A stretch of 64,000 nucleotides of DNA, taken from NCBI GenBank assembly GCA_003993805.1, contig RSEF01000001.1, forward strand, positions 205,632,098-205,696,097. The letters run 5' to 3'. The first letter of the stretch is position 1. Each line of letters starts with the position of its first letter. The notes under the pieces were generated by a model. That model saw only the letters and a list, made by a program, of their open reading frames with translations, ran no database searches and was not told the origin of the DNA. Of the stretch, positions 12,801-27,800 are shown piece after piece. The position numbers and the translations under genes are program-made. Origin of the DNA: Himantopus leucocephalus. Its lineage: Eukaryota; Chordata; Aves; Charadriiformes; Recurvirostridae.

Positions 12801-15800
12801 TTAGTATTTGTATTTTCAAGTAAGGTGTTGATAATCTGCCTTAGTGAGGTTTGGGTTTAAAAATATTTGTTTGTAGGTCTGTCTGAACTCATATGACCAA
12901 AATAAGACAAGCTGTGAAATGTATGTATCTGAAAATACATGTTTTGTGATTAACAGGTGTTCCATTTTGGGAGACTGTTTTTTTGACATTTATATATTAC
13001 CCTTAAATAACAGGCATTAGACAGAAAAAAGAAAATACAAAGAAAGAAATACAACCTAAAGTAATTACGGTGGAAGCAAGGGTAAAGATTTGAGATTGGA
13101 AAACCTAAGATGACGAGGGAGAAGGAAGTAATGGAAAAGACTAACCTGCTGTGCTTTTGCCAGAAATGCTCCTGAGTTTATTTATAATTCCTAAATTCTC
13201 AAATGCTATGGACTTAACTGAAAAACACATTTTAAAAGTAACTTTCTTTTTTAGTGATGTGTATGTATATTTATGTTTTTCAGACTCTCAGTGTGCAGTC
13301 TTCAACAAATGGTCAGTTTGTCTCTCCCAGTGATATTCAGTTGAAATGTAACTATTGCAAAAGTTCTTTTTGTTCAAAGCCAGAAGTACTGGAATGGGAG
13401 GTAAGGGTTTGTTTTGTGTTATTTTTAGAATGATGAAGTGTTTAAAAGTTTAAACCTATAACTCCAATACAGTTTTTCTAGGTAGCTATAAGGTATTGAA
13501 GCTTAAAAAATTAAGTTAATAAAATCTACCTTGTTCTGGAGAATATCATTTAACTTTAGTATGGATAAAAGCAGACGTCTTTGTTCATAAATAAAAAAGC
13601 ATCTGTGGCATTTAAAGAAAAATGTACTTTCTCATATCAGCTGTATGTTTGAAATCTGCTTTCATGTTCAGTTATTATATTAGTGTAGATATGATAGACC
13701 ATTGTTACACTTCTCTATGAACTGAGAGAAGTATCTGAAGAGGACATGCTAAGATTATTGGTGTATTTTCTGTTTGGCATTTTCATATGAAATGATGAGT
13801 ATTTGTAGCACCTTTAGCTTTAGAAGTCATACCCGAATTGTGTGTTTGCACTTCTGTTTACTTTGCATGTTAAAGTTGTGTCTTAATGGCAAACTATTAT
13901 TTAAAGTTGCACTCTTCAGATTTTAAGATTTTATCCGTTAACACTGTTTGCGATGCTTTGCAATTTTGCATTTAGAACAAAGTGTATCAGTTCTGCAGCA
14001 GAGCATGTTCTGATGATTATAAGAAACTGCACTGCATAGTCACATACTGTGAATACTGTCAAGAGGAGAAAACGCTGCATGAGACAGTGAATTTCTCTGG
14101 CATCAAAAGACCATTTTGTAGTGAAGGTATGTATGTATTTGGTTTTTTTCTAAGGTATTGGTCATTGTAGTTTAACTGCAGTTGATTTACTACATTAACT
14201 TTTAAGGCAACAACTCATTTTGTTGTACTTGAGGCTGAAACAGAAGTTTCTTAGTTATTATTGATGAAGGGCATGTACCTGTTATTATTAGTGCATATAC
14301 TTGTTAATTAATCTGAGCTGCTTTTATGGTCTTTTGTTGGAGTTTTTCACCACTTGCTCCGGGTTAAGGAAGAGTGGGCAACACTCCTAAGTGTGTGTGT
14401 ATAAATACATAAACATACACTTATGCACAAAAAAATGATATGTAAATTCTTCTTTTGAAACTTAGGCAGCAGAGCCTATGCCAACACTAACTGCATTGAG
14501 GAATACTAAGCTTTCTTTTTGATTAGTATTTTCAAAATTTAATGCAACGGTGGAAATTCTTTCTGTGTTGGCTTAGAATGGTTATTCAAGCAGTAACTTG
14601 AATGATGGCTGTTGGTGTGTGTTGATTATTGTCCTTATAGTTTTCCTGACTAATGATTTGGATTTTCAAAAAGAAGACAAACTAAAAAGGAGACATATGG
14701 GCATAGGATTCTTTTAAGTTGCATTAAAATATTGATTGTTTTAATATAAATGGCAAAATACTGTCTCAATAAGAACCTATCCTTTCCACTTCTGGGATAC
14801 TTGTATTTAATCCTGATCTTAAAAGTTTAACTACAAGTTTGGATGACCTATCTGTGGAGGATATAGGGAATATTTTTTTTTGTTTAGTTATCATAATAAT
14901 ATTTTCACTGTCATTTGATAAACCTTGCTGAAGATTCTCTGCTTTCAAGCAGATTAAACAGCATGTGTGCCAATGTACTTGTAGCAGGATCCTGTTAACT
15001 TGGAGAGGGGTGGAGTGCAGGGCTGGAGGCAGCCTTCCCTCCATGCCGTTCCCTGATAGCTCTGGACTCTGCAATCTTTTGTTTCTGATGAACGGAGTGT
15101 GGTGGCTTAGGTCTCTTGGCCATCATTACTTTCTTCTGTTCTGGCCTGCAAAGTGATAGCTGGAGAGGAAAAAAGGGCAAAGCAAGGCACAGTTTTACAG
15201 CATATCATTGCAGTGCTCGATAACATCTAGCTAGAAATTGTTTCTGTGAATAAACAATTCCATAGAATATATTCAAAGACAAGAGCAAACTGGTTTTGGC
15301 CTGGAGATCACAGTATATGCTGGTATTACTATGAATACTTAAGACTCCTCATTTTAAAGCCATATTACTGCTTCTGTAGATAACACTTCTGTATGAGGAG
15401 GCTTGAAATAAATGAGTACTTCTACTTCCTATTGGAAAATTTGAGGAAGGAAATGAATAAAACCACTCTCTCCTGCATGAGTGCAGTTACTAAATGGGTG
15501 GAATCCATTGCTGGATGTCTTAGTGTGGGTCCTGAGTTTGCGTGTGTTGGACTGCCAGCTTGAGAGCAAAGATGATTTTTATGAAGATGAATATGCCAAA
15601 TCTTAGCAGTAAAACAAACTTTTATTNGTGGAATCCATTGCTGGATGTCTTAGTGTGGGTCCTGAGTTTGCATGTGTTGGACTGCCAGCTTGAGAGCAAA
15701 GATGATTTTTATGAGGATGAATATGCCAAATCTTAGCAGTAAAACAAACTTTTATTGGCTTACTGTGGTGATCTGAACTACTGAGTAACAGAAGGGTCGT

Positions 15801-18800
15801 CAAAAGCAACATTAAGTAGAACGTCACTTGAATAAATACGGCACACATTTGCTAGCTGTAGCTTAGATGTACTTTGTGATGCATGTGAGAAAAGCTATTT
15901 GTGTTACCTGATGAAAATAAACTGCTGCCCTGGACAGAAGCTCTGTAGAAAAAAACCCAGTCCCTTTATTTTAAAGGAAAAAGAACCATTGTCATTGCTG
16001 CAGAAATAGTGGAATCCAAGAGTTAGCAGAGTTTAGTGGGGAAGAGCGGGCCAGGTCCTTAGACTGAGTGGAGGTCAACAAATAAAAATTCCATCAGCAG
16101 AGGTGATAGATTTCTCTTCCCCCTTTTCCAGGCACCCAGACACCACCAGTTTTTCCTTGATGTCATAGCCTTTTTCCAGAAATATGTCTAACTGTTTGTA
16201 AAGTAGAAAAACCAGTAAATGAACAAAATAAACTTGTTGGGTACGGAGACCGTGCTGGTTTTGATATTGCAAAGTGTTCAAGAAACTTCACCAACATAGA
16301 TTATTTTATTGAGCATGCAATTACTCTTCACCAGAAGACAATGTATTACGATTTGAGAAGAAATAACCTAAGGTGCTCAGTCACAGAAGTGATTGGCGTT
16401 TTTGGAAGAAATTAAACTCTCAAGGGAAAATACTGGAAAACTTCAGGTGTGTATTTATAAAAGAAGGCTCCTAGATAAAATCAACAGAAGTTAAACAGGT
16501 GTTGAAAGAGTTTGTTAGTCATCAAGCAAACTGATGGGAAAGCATATATAAGATCAACCACAAATACCCCTTGACTAGCCTGCCTAGCCAGAGTACTGAA
16601 GATGTCTTCATTCTTCTGCTCACATTCCTCATACCTGAGGTTTTTTACACACGCACATACGTATATATTTAAACACAAACAGTGGCACCCATGTTAAAGT
16701 CTCTGTGATCAGTATTTCTGCAGTTTTATTCCAACTCTGTTTCTTTGTATGTTTCACTTGATATTTAAAAATATGTGCAGTGACCAGCTGAAACTCCCAT
16801 TGCGATACGCTGTAATTAGAACTAACCTATCATTTGTGCTAAAGATGGTTATTAATTCTTTTCTGGAGTACAGTATGCTTTTTCTGTTTCTGTCCAAAAC
16901 CCAGATGCTATGTGGAGAATGAACAACCTGAGTGGACTAGTTGAAAGAATTTAATCTGTTCCCCTGGTGCTGAAGCTTTGGAAACTAAACTCACCTGGTG
17001 TTTTGCCATTAGAATGCCTTATTACAAAATATCAGTATCTAAATTGAATAAGATGTATATTGTATATGCTAAAGGAAGAACATCAAAGTTGCATGAATGA
17101 CAATTGAGGGTAGGCTATGCAGGTTTCTAATCCTGAGGAAACCTTCAAGCTACTGAGTTGTGGGTTTTTTTTTAATATATGTGCCTTCTGAGGGTCTAGG
17201 ACAACAGATCAGTCTTTGGCAATCCAGCAATGGAACTATTTTATGATGAGCATCCCCATAACTTTTTTACTTTGAGACTTACTTTGCATTTAATTCATCT
17301 TTTCAATAGAACTAAGTGTTATGATTGAAATAACACAGGCCTCGTAATAATTTTATAATGTGAATTTCAGTAACACTGATTCATATCCAATAGTCTGCTT
17401 CTTGTAAGGGGAAGGTCAGTAAGCTGTGGAGTAACTCAGTTATCTCATGCATGGGAGTTCCTTTCAAATAGATAATACAGATAAAGGGCAGCTATGACAC
17501 TAGCAACTGTACTGTCATTTTAGTAGGATGCTCATAAGTTTCTGGGAATTACAGATTCTGCAAATTAAACTCAATGTAAAGGTTTCTTCTGTTTCATCTA
17601 AGTAGAGATAACCCCTTTTGAAATACTGTAGAGCTGACAAGTGGAAAAAGAAATTCAGGAAATTAAGTGATTTCAGAACTGAGTATGTCTAGGAAAGAGG
17701 TATATTTAGTTAAAGCATTGTAGATTTGAGTGGCGTTTTTCCAACCACTGCTGCACAGTGGATTGTTCAGTAAAGTATACTATTAAATGTTTAGTTGATT
17801 AATGTTTAGATTTATATTAAAACACTACAGATATTGGGAATAGCCTAAACACAAGTGTGTTAAACTTTATGTGCGTGCTCACATATGAATGTTTCACAAC
17901 CAGTTAAGATAGTACCCGAAATTTATAGCAATTGCTGTTGTTACTAGAAACATTAACAAACTGGTTTCAAAACAGGTGTTTGATATGAAGTGTTGCTAAG
18001 ACTGAGCTATAGTTGCTGGGCTTCTCCGGTAGGCGAACTGCACTGAGGAAGGGTTGGTGCGCTGGCCCTGCCGAGCTGGGCTGCTGTGTTCCCCTAGGTG
18101 AAGGGAATTGTCATCAAACCTGCTTGAACCTCTTAATTCCTGATGTTTGATTTCGTTATTGTTAAATGTGAGAGCTACAGAAACTGTTTAAACGCAGCTT
18201 TTTTTTATAGTTTACGTGTAATCATTTGTCTATTTTTAGAAACACTGATACTCCTTTTAAAAATAAAATTTACAGAATTTGGGCTAGCGTACAGAAATTT
18301 TTGAAGACAGTAGTAAAGCACCCATTTTTATGAAAGATGTTATGGCATAATTACAACTTCCTAACTGCATGCTACTTTGCAATAGGACCTCATAATGCTA
18401 TGGAGAATTGGTAAGTAGTACAGAATATAGTTTCAGGAAAAAAAAAGTTTAATATATGTAATATTTTGTATCACACTTAACTGTTTTGCATAATAAAAAA
18501 TCTACTGTTACAAGCTCTTGGGTTTGTCCTTCACAGAGCTGTTATCTCCCTCTCTGCAGCTCTCACAGTGGCCTACCACATTAAAATACTCAGCGCTCGC
18601 TATGATGGCTTTTCAACTTTAGCCCACCATGTTAGACAGTTTGGTTTTGCTTCTGACCACTTCCTTTGGCAGTGACCCTCTAAGATAAATTCTAACGTGA
18701 AATATCAGCTTCCTTGTGGTTTTCTTTTGAAGGTTTATTTGGTAATGAGTTGGAGTATCCCGGCAAAAGGGACAAATGAAAAGTAAAACATGTCTTAAAT

Positions 18801-21800
18801 ACTGTAAAATGTATGATCCATAAAAATGTCCTTTCACAATTGCAAGAGTCATGTTGTTAGTGAGGGAAGGTATTCCTTTCCCGCAAATCAGCTTAGTAGA
18901 AAAGTGGAAATCAACTTTGGAGGGATTTTGAGGTGCTTGAGTTATTCTGAGAGAATATGATCTGCTTTGAGTGTTACGGACAAAAGTTACAATGGGATGT
19001 CCCTGTCATCAGTTTGAGCCATGGCAGTTTTCATTAGAGAACTCTGGCACAATGCAGTTGTTGGGCCATGTCGTCTTATTTAGTAGTCTGGTTATTAAAT
19101 CTTTCAGCTGCAGATGACTTCCAGACAAATTTTGTTACTGTAAAAGCTCAAAGATACTTTTCTGCTGATTAAAAATGAGTTAAGGTAGAAAAGACAGCAC
19201 ATCATAGAATGGTTAGAGTTGGGAGGGTCCTTGAAGATCATCTAGTTCCAACCCCCCTGCCATGGGNNNNNNNNNNNNNNNNNNNNNNNNNNNNNNNNNN
19301 NNNNNNNNNNNNNNNNNNNNNNNNNNNNNNNNNNNNNNNNNNNNNNNNNNNNNNNNNNNNNNNNNNATGTTGGGGGCCCCAGAGCTGGATGCAGTATTCC
19401 ATGTGGGGTTTCACAAGAGTGGAGTAGAGGGGCAGAATCTCCTCCCTTGACATGCTGGCTATGCTTCTTTTGATGGAGCCCAGCACACAGTTGGCCTCCT
19501 GTGCTGTGAGTGCACACTGCCAGCTCATGTTGAGCTTCTCGCCCACCAGCACCCCCAAGTCTTTCTCATCAGTGCTGCTTTCAATCCATTTTCCGCCCAA
19601 CCTGTATTTGTGCTTGGAATTGCCCTGACCCAGGTGCAGGACCTTGCACTTGACCATGTTGAACTTCATGAGGTTTGCACAGGCCCACCTCTCAAGCCTG
19701 TCCAGGTCCCTCTGGATGGCATCTTGTCTCTCAGGTGTGTTGACCACACCACACAGTTTGGTGGCGTCGGCAAACTTGTTGAGGGTGCGCTCAATCTCAC
19801 TGTCCATGTCGCCAACAAAGATGTGAAACAGCGCAGGTCCCAGTACCGACCCCTAAGGAAAGCCACGCATCACTGCTCGCCACTTGGACATCGAGCCGTT
19901 CACCGCAATTCTAAGTGTGGCCATCCAGCCAATTTCTTATCCATCGAGTGGTCAATCCATCAGATCCATGTCTCTCCAATTTAGAGACAAGGATGTTGTG
20001 CGGGACAGCGTCAAATGCTTTGCACAAGTCCAAGTAGATGGAGTCCGTATTCAAATCAGAAAATTCCTTTCTCAAATACTTAACAGGCTCCCTTACTGCA
20101 GAAGCACCAAGTGAAGGCTCTTGGCTATGCTGAAGGAGAGCACAGATTCACACCTTCTAGACGAATGCACATGGAAGAGCTGGAGTGGCAATTCTTGTGG
20201 TGTTCCACAAGTGAGAGAGTTTGATTGTGTAGATGTAGTTTCCAGTAATGCTTGTTGGATGCGTATCTTCTGGAATTACTTGAAAATTTAACTTGTTAGC
20301 CTGGATTTTGATATATCTGGCAGTGTTCTTGTAGTTGAAAAAGTCAAAAGATCAAAAGTCAAAAAACTATGCTGAGAAAGAAATCTCTTTCTCAGATTAT
20401 ATGTTTATCTTCCCTCTATCTATGGAGGGAGAACATTGATACTGTTAAAGTAACGTCATTTAAATTTTAGTTTGAATACAGGTTATGCTGAATCTAGATT
20501 TTTTTCTTTCATGGAGAGCTAATTTCTAACATGGTAAAGAAAGTGAAACCCTGTGCATTGTTTGACTACAGTGGTCCTTGTTAAATTGACGTTCTTCGGT
20601 GTTAATTGCACTGTTGTGTCTTTGAAGACATTTGAGACAGTTCTTTATGTGCAATAGCCAATACTGTCTTCACTTACGTGGTGATGACAATTTAAAGTGC
20701 TGAGGTTATGAGCACAGGAAAAAGAAGGCTTATAAAGATGCTTCCTATTAACCTGAAAGAATAATCTGCTTGAAAAGATTAAAGAACAAGCAGAAACTGA
20801 GTAACTGGGTGGGACAAAGAGGGAGGAAAAAGGAAGGAGCTAGTATCTACTGTTAGAAAATACCAAGGTAAACTGAGGTTGTGTAAAAGTTGAGTTGAAT
20901 AATACAATACTGAAAGGTTCTTAAGCAGAAGACAAGGAAGGAAGTGGGAGACACAGCCTCTCGGTTACACAGAGGGGATGTGGTCTATTTTAATGGTAAT
21001 CCAAGCACGACCCAAAATTGGATGCATAGCATCTGTTTTCCTAAGGATAGTAATGTTTATTGTGAAGCCAGAGGCAGTGGATGACAGGAATGTGGTTATG
21101 GAAGAGGTGTCTTTTACATTCAAATCAATACAGAGGGAGGCAACAGAAGGCAGCAGAAGGTTGTTGATGGAACATACCTCCAGAAATCTTCAAGACCTAN
21201 AGCCAGAGGCAGTGGATGACAGGAATGTGGTTATGGAAGAGGTGGCTGTTACATTCAAATCAATACAGAGGGAGGCAGCAGAAGGTTGTGGATGGAACAT
21301 ACCTCCAGAAATCTTCAAGACCTAGCTTGTGATGCTACAGGCTTCTTGATACTTGTGGTAGGCTTGTGATATGACAGGCCTCTTGTTATTCTTCTCTAGA
21401 TGAAGTTGTTAAAGGGTAACAGCTGAGGTTATTACACGATGAGAGAAGCAAGTCTTTTATGTAGCTTGCAGGAGGAGAAAGGTAGTCTGGTAAGTACAGC
21501 CTTTCAGAGGTAAAAAACTTAATTGCTTTTAGGATGGAACAATTACATTCTATGAAAGATATTATTCTCTGTGGCAAAAAGAGACTGGTGTTGGGGACTC
21601 AGGAAGTGATTCTAGTTCAGCATTCCTTTTTCACAGCTGCTTGATGTGTCAATGTACTGAACTTCCCGTAATTCAGGTGGGTGCTGCTGGTGGAATAGGA
21701 TCAGGTTCTTAGTAGCTTGCTTGCATGGAGGCTGCAGACAGCCAAGTGAAGCATGTTTCCTGTCGTGGGCAGTTCTTGGGACTGGGCCTGGCAGTTCTTG

Positions 21801-24800
21801 GGGCTGCCAAGAGAAAGGAAGCTCTCTTGACCTGGAACATGCCTGAAGTAAAATGTGCGTTGTCCTGTTGGCAAGCCTTTGTTGCCTTTGTTCAGATGCT
21901 TCTCCTCTCTCTACAGTTTATGTGGGAAACCAAAGTTCAGGGCTGTTGGAAGGGATAGGTTTTGTGTTGGTTTTTGCCTGGAAGTCAGAACTCTAATAGC
22001 ATAATTAAGGATACATTACATTGATTTACCAGATACTGGTTACTTCTTTTTGCCTGGTTCAAATTTTGAGTTGGAGATACTTCATCTGAAGATGCTCCTT
22101 AATGATCTTTCCGAGACAGTTGACTTGTGGGGTGGTCTTCTGTTAGAACTTTGCTAAAGAACATGATTGATTACTTGTGTAGCTTGAACCAAATGACCTG
22201 CACTTACATTTTTCCTTGAAATTATCAAGAACTATTTAGAATCACTTTAAGGCACTAGAGATTTCCATCTGGTCACACTGTAACTTGTGTATCTGGTGTT
22301 ATACCAAAAATTTGCAGGAGCTTAGGATTTTACTTCTATATTTTTGTTCAAAACGTTGGGGCTGTCAGCTGTTTGTCTTAGACAGTGCTTATACTCATGA
22401 ACCCCGGGTCCCCGCGGGAGTTAGGCTGGCCAAAGCCTCAGGATTTTAGTGTTGATACTGGAAAGATCAGATAACCAGTCCTCTTTGTATTATTCATCCA
22501 CAGTGTACTGTCAGTTCAAACCCACTTCTTGGTCACATCTACAAAGCCAGCATGGATATTACTGCCCTGTTGATTTCGGATTTACATTGTGCACCATGAA
22601 GACCAAGTTGTTTTGAGTTCAGAATCTGTTTTGCCAAAGGCAAATACCTTTTTCTGTACTTCAGAGAAAGTCTTACTATTCCAATCAAAACCATAGCATT
22701 ATAATGAAAAGTTATATCTTAAAAATGCACAGAGTACCAAGAGCCTAATTAAAATACGTCCTATAAAAAGAAAGGCATTTTGTTTGCCCTTTGTCTGAAA
22801 TGACAAGATCTTGAAGCAACCAGATATTCCCTGGTCAGGTCGATGAAGTTATATGTTACAAAGACATAAAAGAAATCAGACAAATCTGAAGAATTTTGCT
22901 CATAATTTTGCAGAAAGAAAAGCATACACTTCCATTTTTAGAAGTCTTCAGGGTTGTAACAATCTTCTGTCAACGTCTGAAGTTTTATTTTCTGTCTTCT
23001 GTAGAGGCCTCCTTCAGCAAGAAGCCGTGCAGTCAGTGATCTGTAAAACAACAAAAAAAAAAAAAAAAAAAAACACCCCAATGTTTTTCAGGCATTTAGT
23101 CTTATGGGCTGGAATTTTGGACTTTTTGTTTACCCTTACTTAAAGTTCACTGCTCATTATTTTCCCTGAGTCAGAGATGTGGGAGATGTTTGACTGTAGA
23201 ATGGGAAATTTCTTACCTGGTAACTTTTTTTTAGTGTAACAGCAGTTATCTTCAATTTTACTCCTTTTAGCTTAGCAGCCAAGAAAAATGTCAACTTTTT
23301 CCATTCCTTTTTGTAGACTATTTAGCCTGGTGCACATAGCTTACCTGATCAGTAGTAGAGTACAGTGGAGTACTAATCTATAGTCTTGAAAGGTTGATGC
23401 AGCGTTGGATGGCTCTTCGAAGGCACAGCTGAAGAGTAGGATACATTGTGGTGCTGAGCAATCTCTGGAATTGTAAAGAAATGGAAAGAATCCGATGCCC
23501 CATACAATAATGAGAGATACAGTCAGCAGGAAAGAATACTGGAAAGAAATTTTCAGTGCTTTAATGGGTACTTTTAACTAATAGCTTGCACACACTGCTA
23601 TCTTGAGGATTATTATTTTCTTCAGAGCAGTGTATTTAACATCCAGATTAGTTGCACGGTGAGGGTGATTGCTTGATTTGGTGCTTTCCTTCTGCACTGC
23701 CTGTTTTGTGTGTTAGTCATTTTCTTTATCTTTTGTCAGTCAGATACAAAACTAAAAAAAGCCAGTTTAAAACACAGTTATTACCTACAGTGTCTTATTT
23801 GTGTGATATATATAATTGTCTTGTTTTGACATTGCTAGCAAATTTAATTTGTTAGGAAGGCTTGTAGCATTGCAAGTTAAAATTCCTCAATAACCTCTTG
23901 GTTTTGGAAGATGCTGTCTACTGCAGCTTCCGCTTGAGTTCTTGTGGTTTTGTGATTTTTTTAAAATAGTATCTCAGTTTCACACATACGGAATTCTACC
24001 CTACTAGACAACAGTGCAAGTCAGTTAATTGAAATTGCCGAATACATTATAATTCTCGTATTTTTATATTCTGTATGCCAGAGGAAGTACAGCATGTATT
24101 TTTCACATTGAGTTTCATAACTTAGCAGAAATACAGAACTCTGCATGTGTTAGACTATATGCCCTAGCAGAGTGGGCACTTGGAAGACTTGTGGTACTGT
24201 GATATTTACGAAATCATAAAAACTGGTGCAGTACCTTAGATTAAAGGTCTGTATAGATGTTACTTTGTCCCTCCAGTGTTTAATATAGACAGTTACTTCA
24301 TCTTCTCATACTGTTCTCTTCTATAAAATTAGCACAATTACAGAGGTATATGGTGTATGATTTAGGCATCAGCTGAATAGACACTAGATTTGAGGTAGTT
24401 TAAATACATTATATTCTCAAAATAGCCTGTGTAACAGCTACAGTATTCATCTTTTAATGCATTTAATATGTTAGAATGTCTTCTAATTTGCTTGAGGGAG
24501 GATCAGATTATTAAAGAATGTAGCTGTCCTTATGGCAACCTTGAAATTATGACTGTATAGCAAATGCAAAAAAAAAAACCAACCCACCTGATGTGAAAAT
24601 AAAAAATAAAAAAATTTGTTGCATACAAATCCTACACAGATTTCATATGTAAACTGCTGTCATTGCGTAATTATTCTCAGTACTGATCATTGCTTACTTT
24701 AATATTTTTAAGAAACTCCTCAGGTCTTACGTCATCTTGTACCTATTAGCGTTCTTAAAAATTAATGAATTATCTTAAGTAGTTTGTTGTATTAATATGA

Positions 24801-27800
24801 ATGAAAGTAGTAATAGAAATAAGTTGCTCCTTGAAGATCGGTATTGTTTTAGTGGCTAGTGTGGTCTAGCTTAAAATTGCTGCTTGTCAGTGGATATCTA
24901 GCATTCTGAGGATATGTAACTGAGCAATGTAACTCCAAGTTGACGCTTTTGCATGGGTCTATATGAAAAGAAAATTATGTATTTTTTCTGACTGTTTATT
25001 CAGGGATTTGATAAGCACAGATTCAAGCATAGTGTTTTGAAAAAGATGCAGACATCACATGAGACCGTAGAGTTGTGCAGGAAAGGTATTCAGGTAAAAA
25101 TATCTTGAAATATAGTCTGTTATGCAACCTGAATTTGTTTGAAGCCCCAATTGTTAGCTGTTGTATTCATTTAATTTTCAATATTTAACTCTTAACTGTG
25201 ATATCTCTCTGTAAAAATTACTTTGTTCCTAATGTTTAAAATCTGTTTCCAGGCTGCAAGCTGCTATATAAACAAGACTTTGCAAGACGGTTAGGACTGA
25301 GATGTGTTACTTGTAATTACTGCTCACAGCTGTGCAAAAAGGGAGCAACTAAGGAACTTGATGGTGTAGTGAGAGATTTCTGCAGTGAAGAGTGCTGTAA
25401 AAAATTTCAGGACTGGTACTACAAGGCAAGTAACTCAGAATTTTTGACGAGAGCTCCACAGTTAAAAAAACCAAAAATGCACGTGTGAGGATATCTCAAG
25501 GACTGTGCAGCAAATATGGCTTACTTCAGCAGAGCATTTGCTACACAATAAGCAAATGTATTAATTTCATCATTTGAGGTTTCTTTAGATCTTAGAGCAG
25601 CATTTTTACCATCTGATTTTATTAATTCATTTGGCAAGGAAGTCTTGAGTTACAGAAAAACAAGAAACTACTATGTATACTTGTTAATTTACAATTCCAA
25701 TTTTTTCTCCTCAATTGATACCATATTTTTCTTGTCACAACTTCTTAAGTGTGTATTCAGAATGTTGAAAACACTGTTAATAGCAGCTGGATGATACCTT
25801 GAGTTGACTGAGGATAAACAAGGTTAGCAGAGTTTTTCTTGTTCCTGTTTTTGCCTCCTTTTTTGCCTTTTCCCTTCTCCCACAGTTTGAACTGCAAAGG
25901 CTTTGATTGTTCAGTATTTCCTAGTGGAAAGGATGCCAAAGGGAAAAGCAAGCCCAAATGGATCTCTAATAACAGTTTTAATCAAACAGATGGCATCTAT
26001 TTCTAAATCTCTGGAAGCTTAACTACCTTGTGAAGCACAACCAACAAAGAGTTCACCTTAAGAGGTTTTTTGTTTTCATTTTTTGAAAGAAATAAAGGTG
26101 AAATTGGACTGGGTTTAACCTGCGATTAGTACCGTGGATAAAATCTCTGGTGTGAACATCCTGGAAAGCTACACTGATAATATCAAAACAAGAACTACAC
26201 TTATGGATGCAATTGCAAAAAAGACAGTTCAAAATTCATCACCTTACCAAAACTCTGTGTGCAGCCTGGAAGGCAGTAAAAAGCTTGAAGTGTTAGAGGG
26301 CTAGATACAAGTCCTGTAATTCAAGATGATCTACCTACCATAACAGAACTGAATCTGAAGACATATCTGATATTTTGGAATGGCTGGTTCCAGAAATGTT
26401 CCAGCCGAACATTGTAAAGTCTTTATTTTTAATAATGTGTGTAGGGTCCTGTTAGACATTTGTGGAAGAGAACTACTGAAGACCAGAATGCGTTTCTTCT
26501 GTCTCATGTGAAAATAGGGTGACAGAGCTTGGCTGCAAAGTTCTTAAACTTACTAAAATGTTAATTTCATACAATAATATTTAATCTATATGCCTTAAAA
26601 CTTGGGGTATGGGGAGAAATTTATCCCTGCGTAAAAAGTGCCTTCTGATAGAGACCCTAACAAAGCTTTGGCATGCTTTAGAAATCTCTCGGTGATTCAG
26701 CAAATAATATAGTCTGGGGGTGTGCGTACCAAACTAGTTTCGTATACATAAACTTCTGTGGAAGCTTTTACTCTGATTCACGTTTGAGAACCACTTGAAA
26801 ACTCTGACTTCAGGTTATCCTTCTGATCTGTGGGATAAAGCAATAATTTAATTGTCCCATTAAGTCTGCTTAAGAAATGCTGTTGGTTCTGTGGTGCAGG
26901 AAAATTAGACATGCTGTCATGAAAGGGCAATTTAATCTAAGCAGACTTGCTGGTAACTAGTGACTTTTGATACTTTTGATGATACTGAAGTGTTAGATTT
27001 TTTTGCTTTTTGAACCTTACACTTGCTAGTGGAACTACTGTTACATGATGTTGAATTGTTGATTGTCGTTTCTTTTCAACTAGTTCATAAAGCCTTTGCC
27101 TAATTCAGTTCTGGTTATAAAAGTTTGGTATTTATTGCATGGGGAAGGTATGTAATAGGTTTTGGGAAATTGTGTGTTTTGCTAAAATTGTCTTGATTTT
27201 TTTCTTTGCATCCTTGCTGGTAACTTCTCCCTCTTNGTTTGGTATTTATTGCATGGGGAAGGTATGTAATAGGTTTTGGGGAATTGTGTGTTTTGCTAAA
27301 ATTGTCTTGATTTTTTTTTCTTTGCATCCTTGCTGGTAACTTCTCCCTCTTATAAAAGTCACTCCAGATATCTTAGATTTGGTAGCACATTGTTAGCTGA
27401 CCTAGCCATAAAGAGATGATGATAAAAATATAGGAAGACAGAATTAGGTACGGACCCCTCCCCAAATTTGTACTTCGTTTGCTGTTTTGTCTGTTAGCTT
27501 TTTAAAAGAATAGTTACATATGTATGAGCTTTGTCTCATTTATGCAATGTCCCATGTTATTTTGGAGTTTCAATGAATGTATACATGAAGAGAAATAAGT
27601 AGTAATAACCTAGTAATGTTTTAACACCAGCATTATGTTCATTAAACAAGTGTTTGTCTCCATCTTCTTTGTCTACTTTTTTTATGGACACACCTTTCTC
27701 ATGTAGTATTACTTGGAAAACATGTTAACTTTTAAAAATAATTAAGTATTATGGGAGAGCTTCCCTGATTGCCAAAATTCTCTTATCAAAAAGCCAGAAG

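Larger units (their letters stand above)
14127..25252 (+). other. ZMYM4 intron, 11.1 kb
   Basis: The longest intron in the window. It carries a long minus-strand CR1 with reverse transcriptase remnants (19203-20112), a 100-N gap inside that CR1, two assembly-type direct duplications (15498-15756 and 21066-21324), a 21-base A run (23053-23073), a small CpG-rich patch near 22402-22420 and an exon-like segment at 25004-25093. The rest shows nothing identifiable. Confidence 0.6.

Noticed and set aside
18391..18412. Exon-like stretch between caatag and gtaagt near 18.4 kb
   Set aside because: Only about 22-30 bases, no matching segment in the ZMYM4 protein, poor pyrimidine tract.
19238..19807. 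189-codon minus-strand open frame as a gene
   Set aside because: It is the reverse-transcriptase end of a CR1 LINE with a mutated active site, upstream stop and a gap running through it.
20978..21325. 115-codon open frame
   Set aside because: It spans a duplicated assembly segment and an N; the repeat keeps it open.
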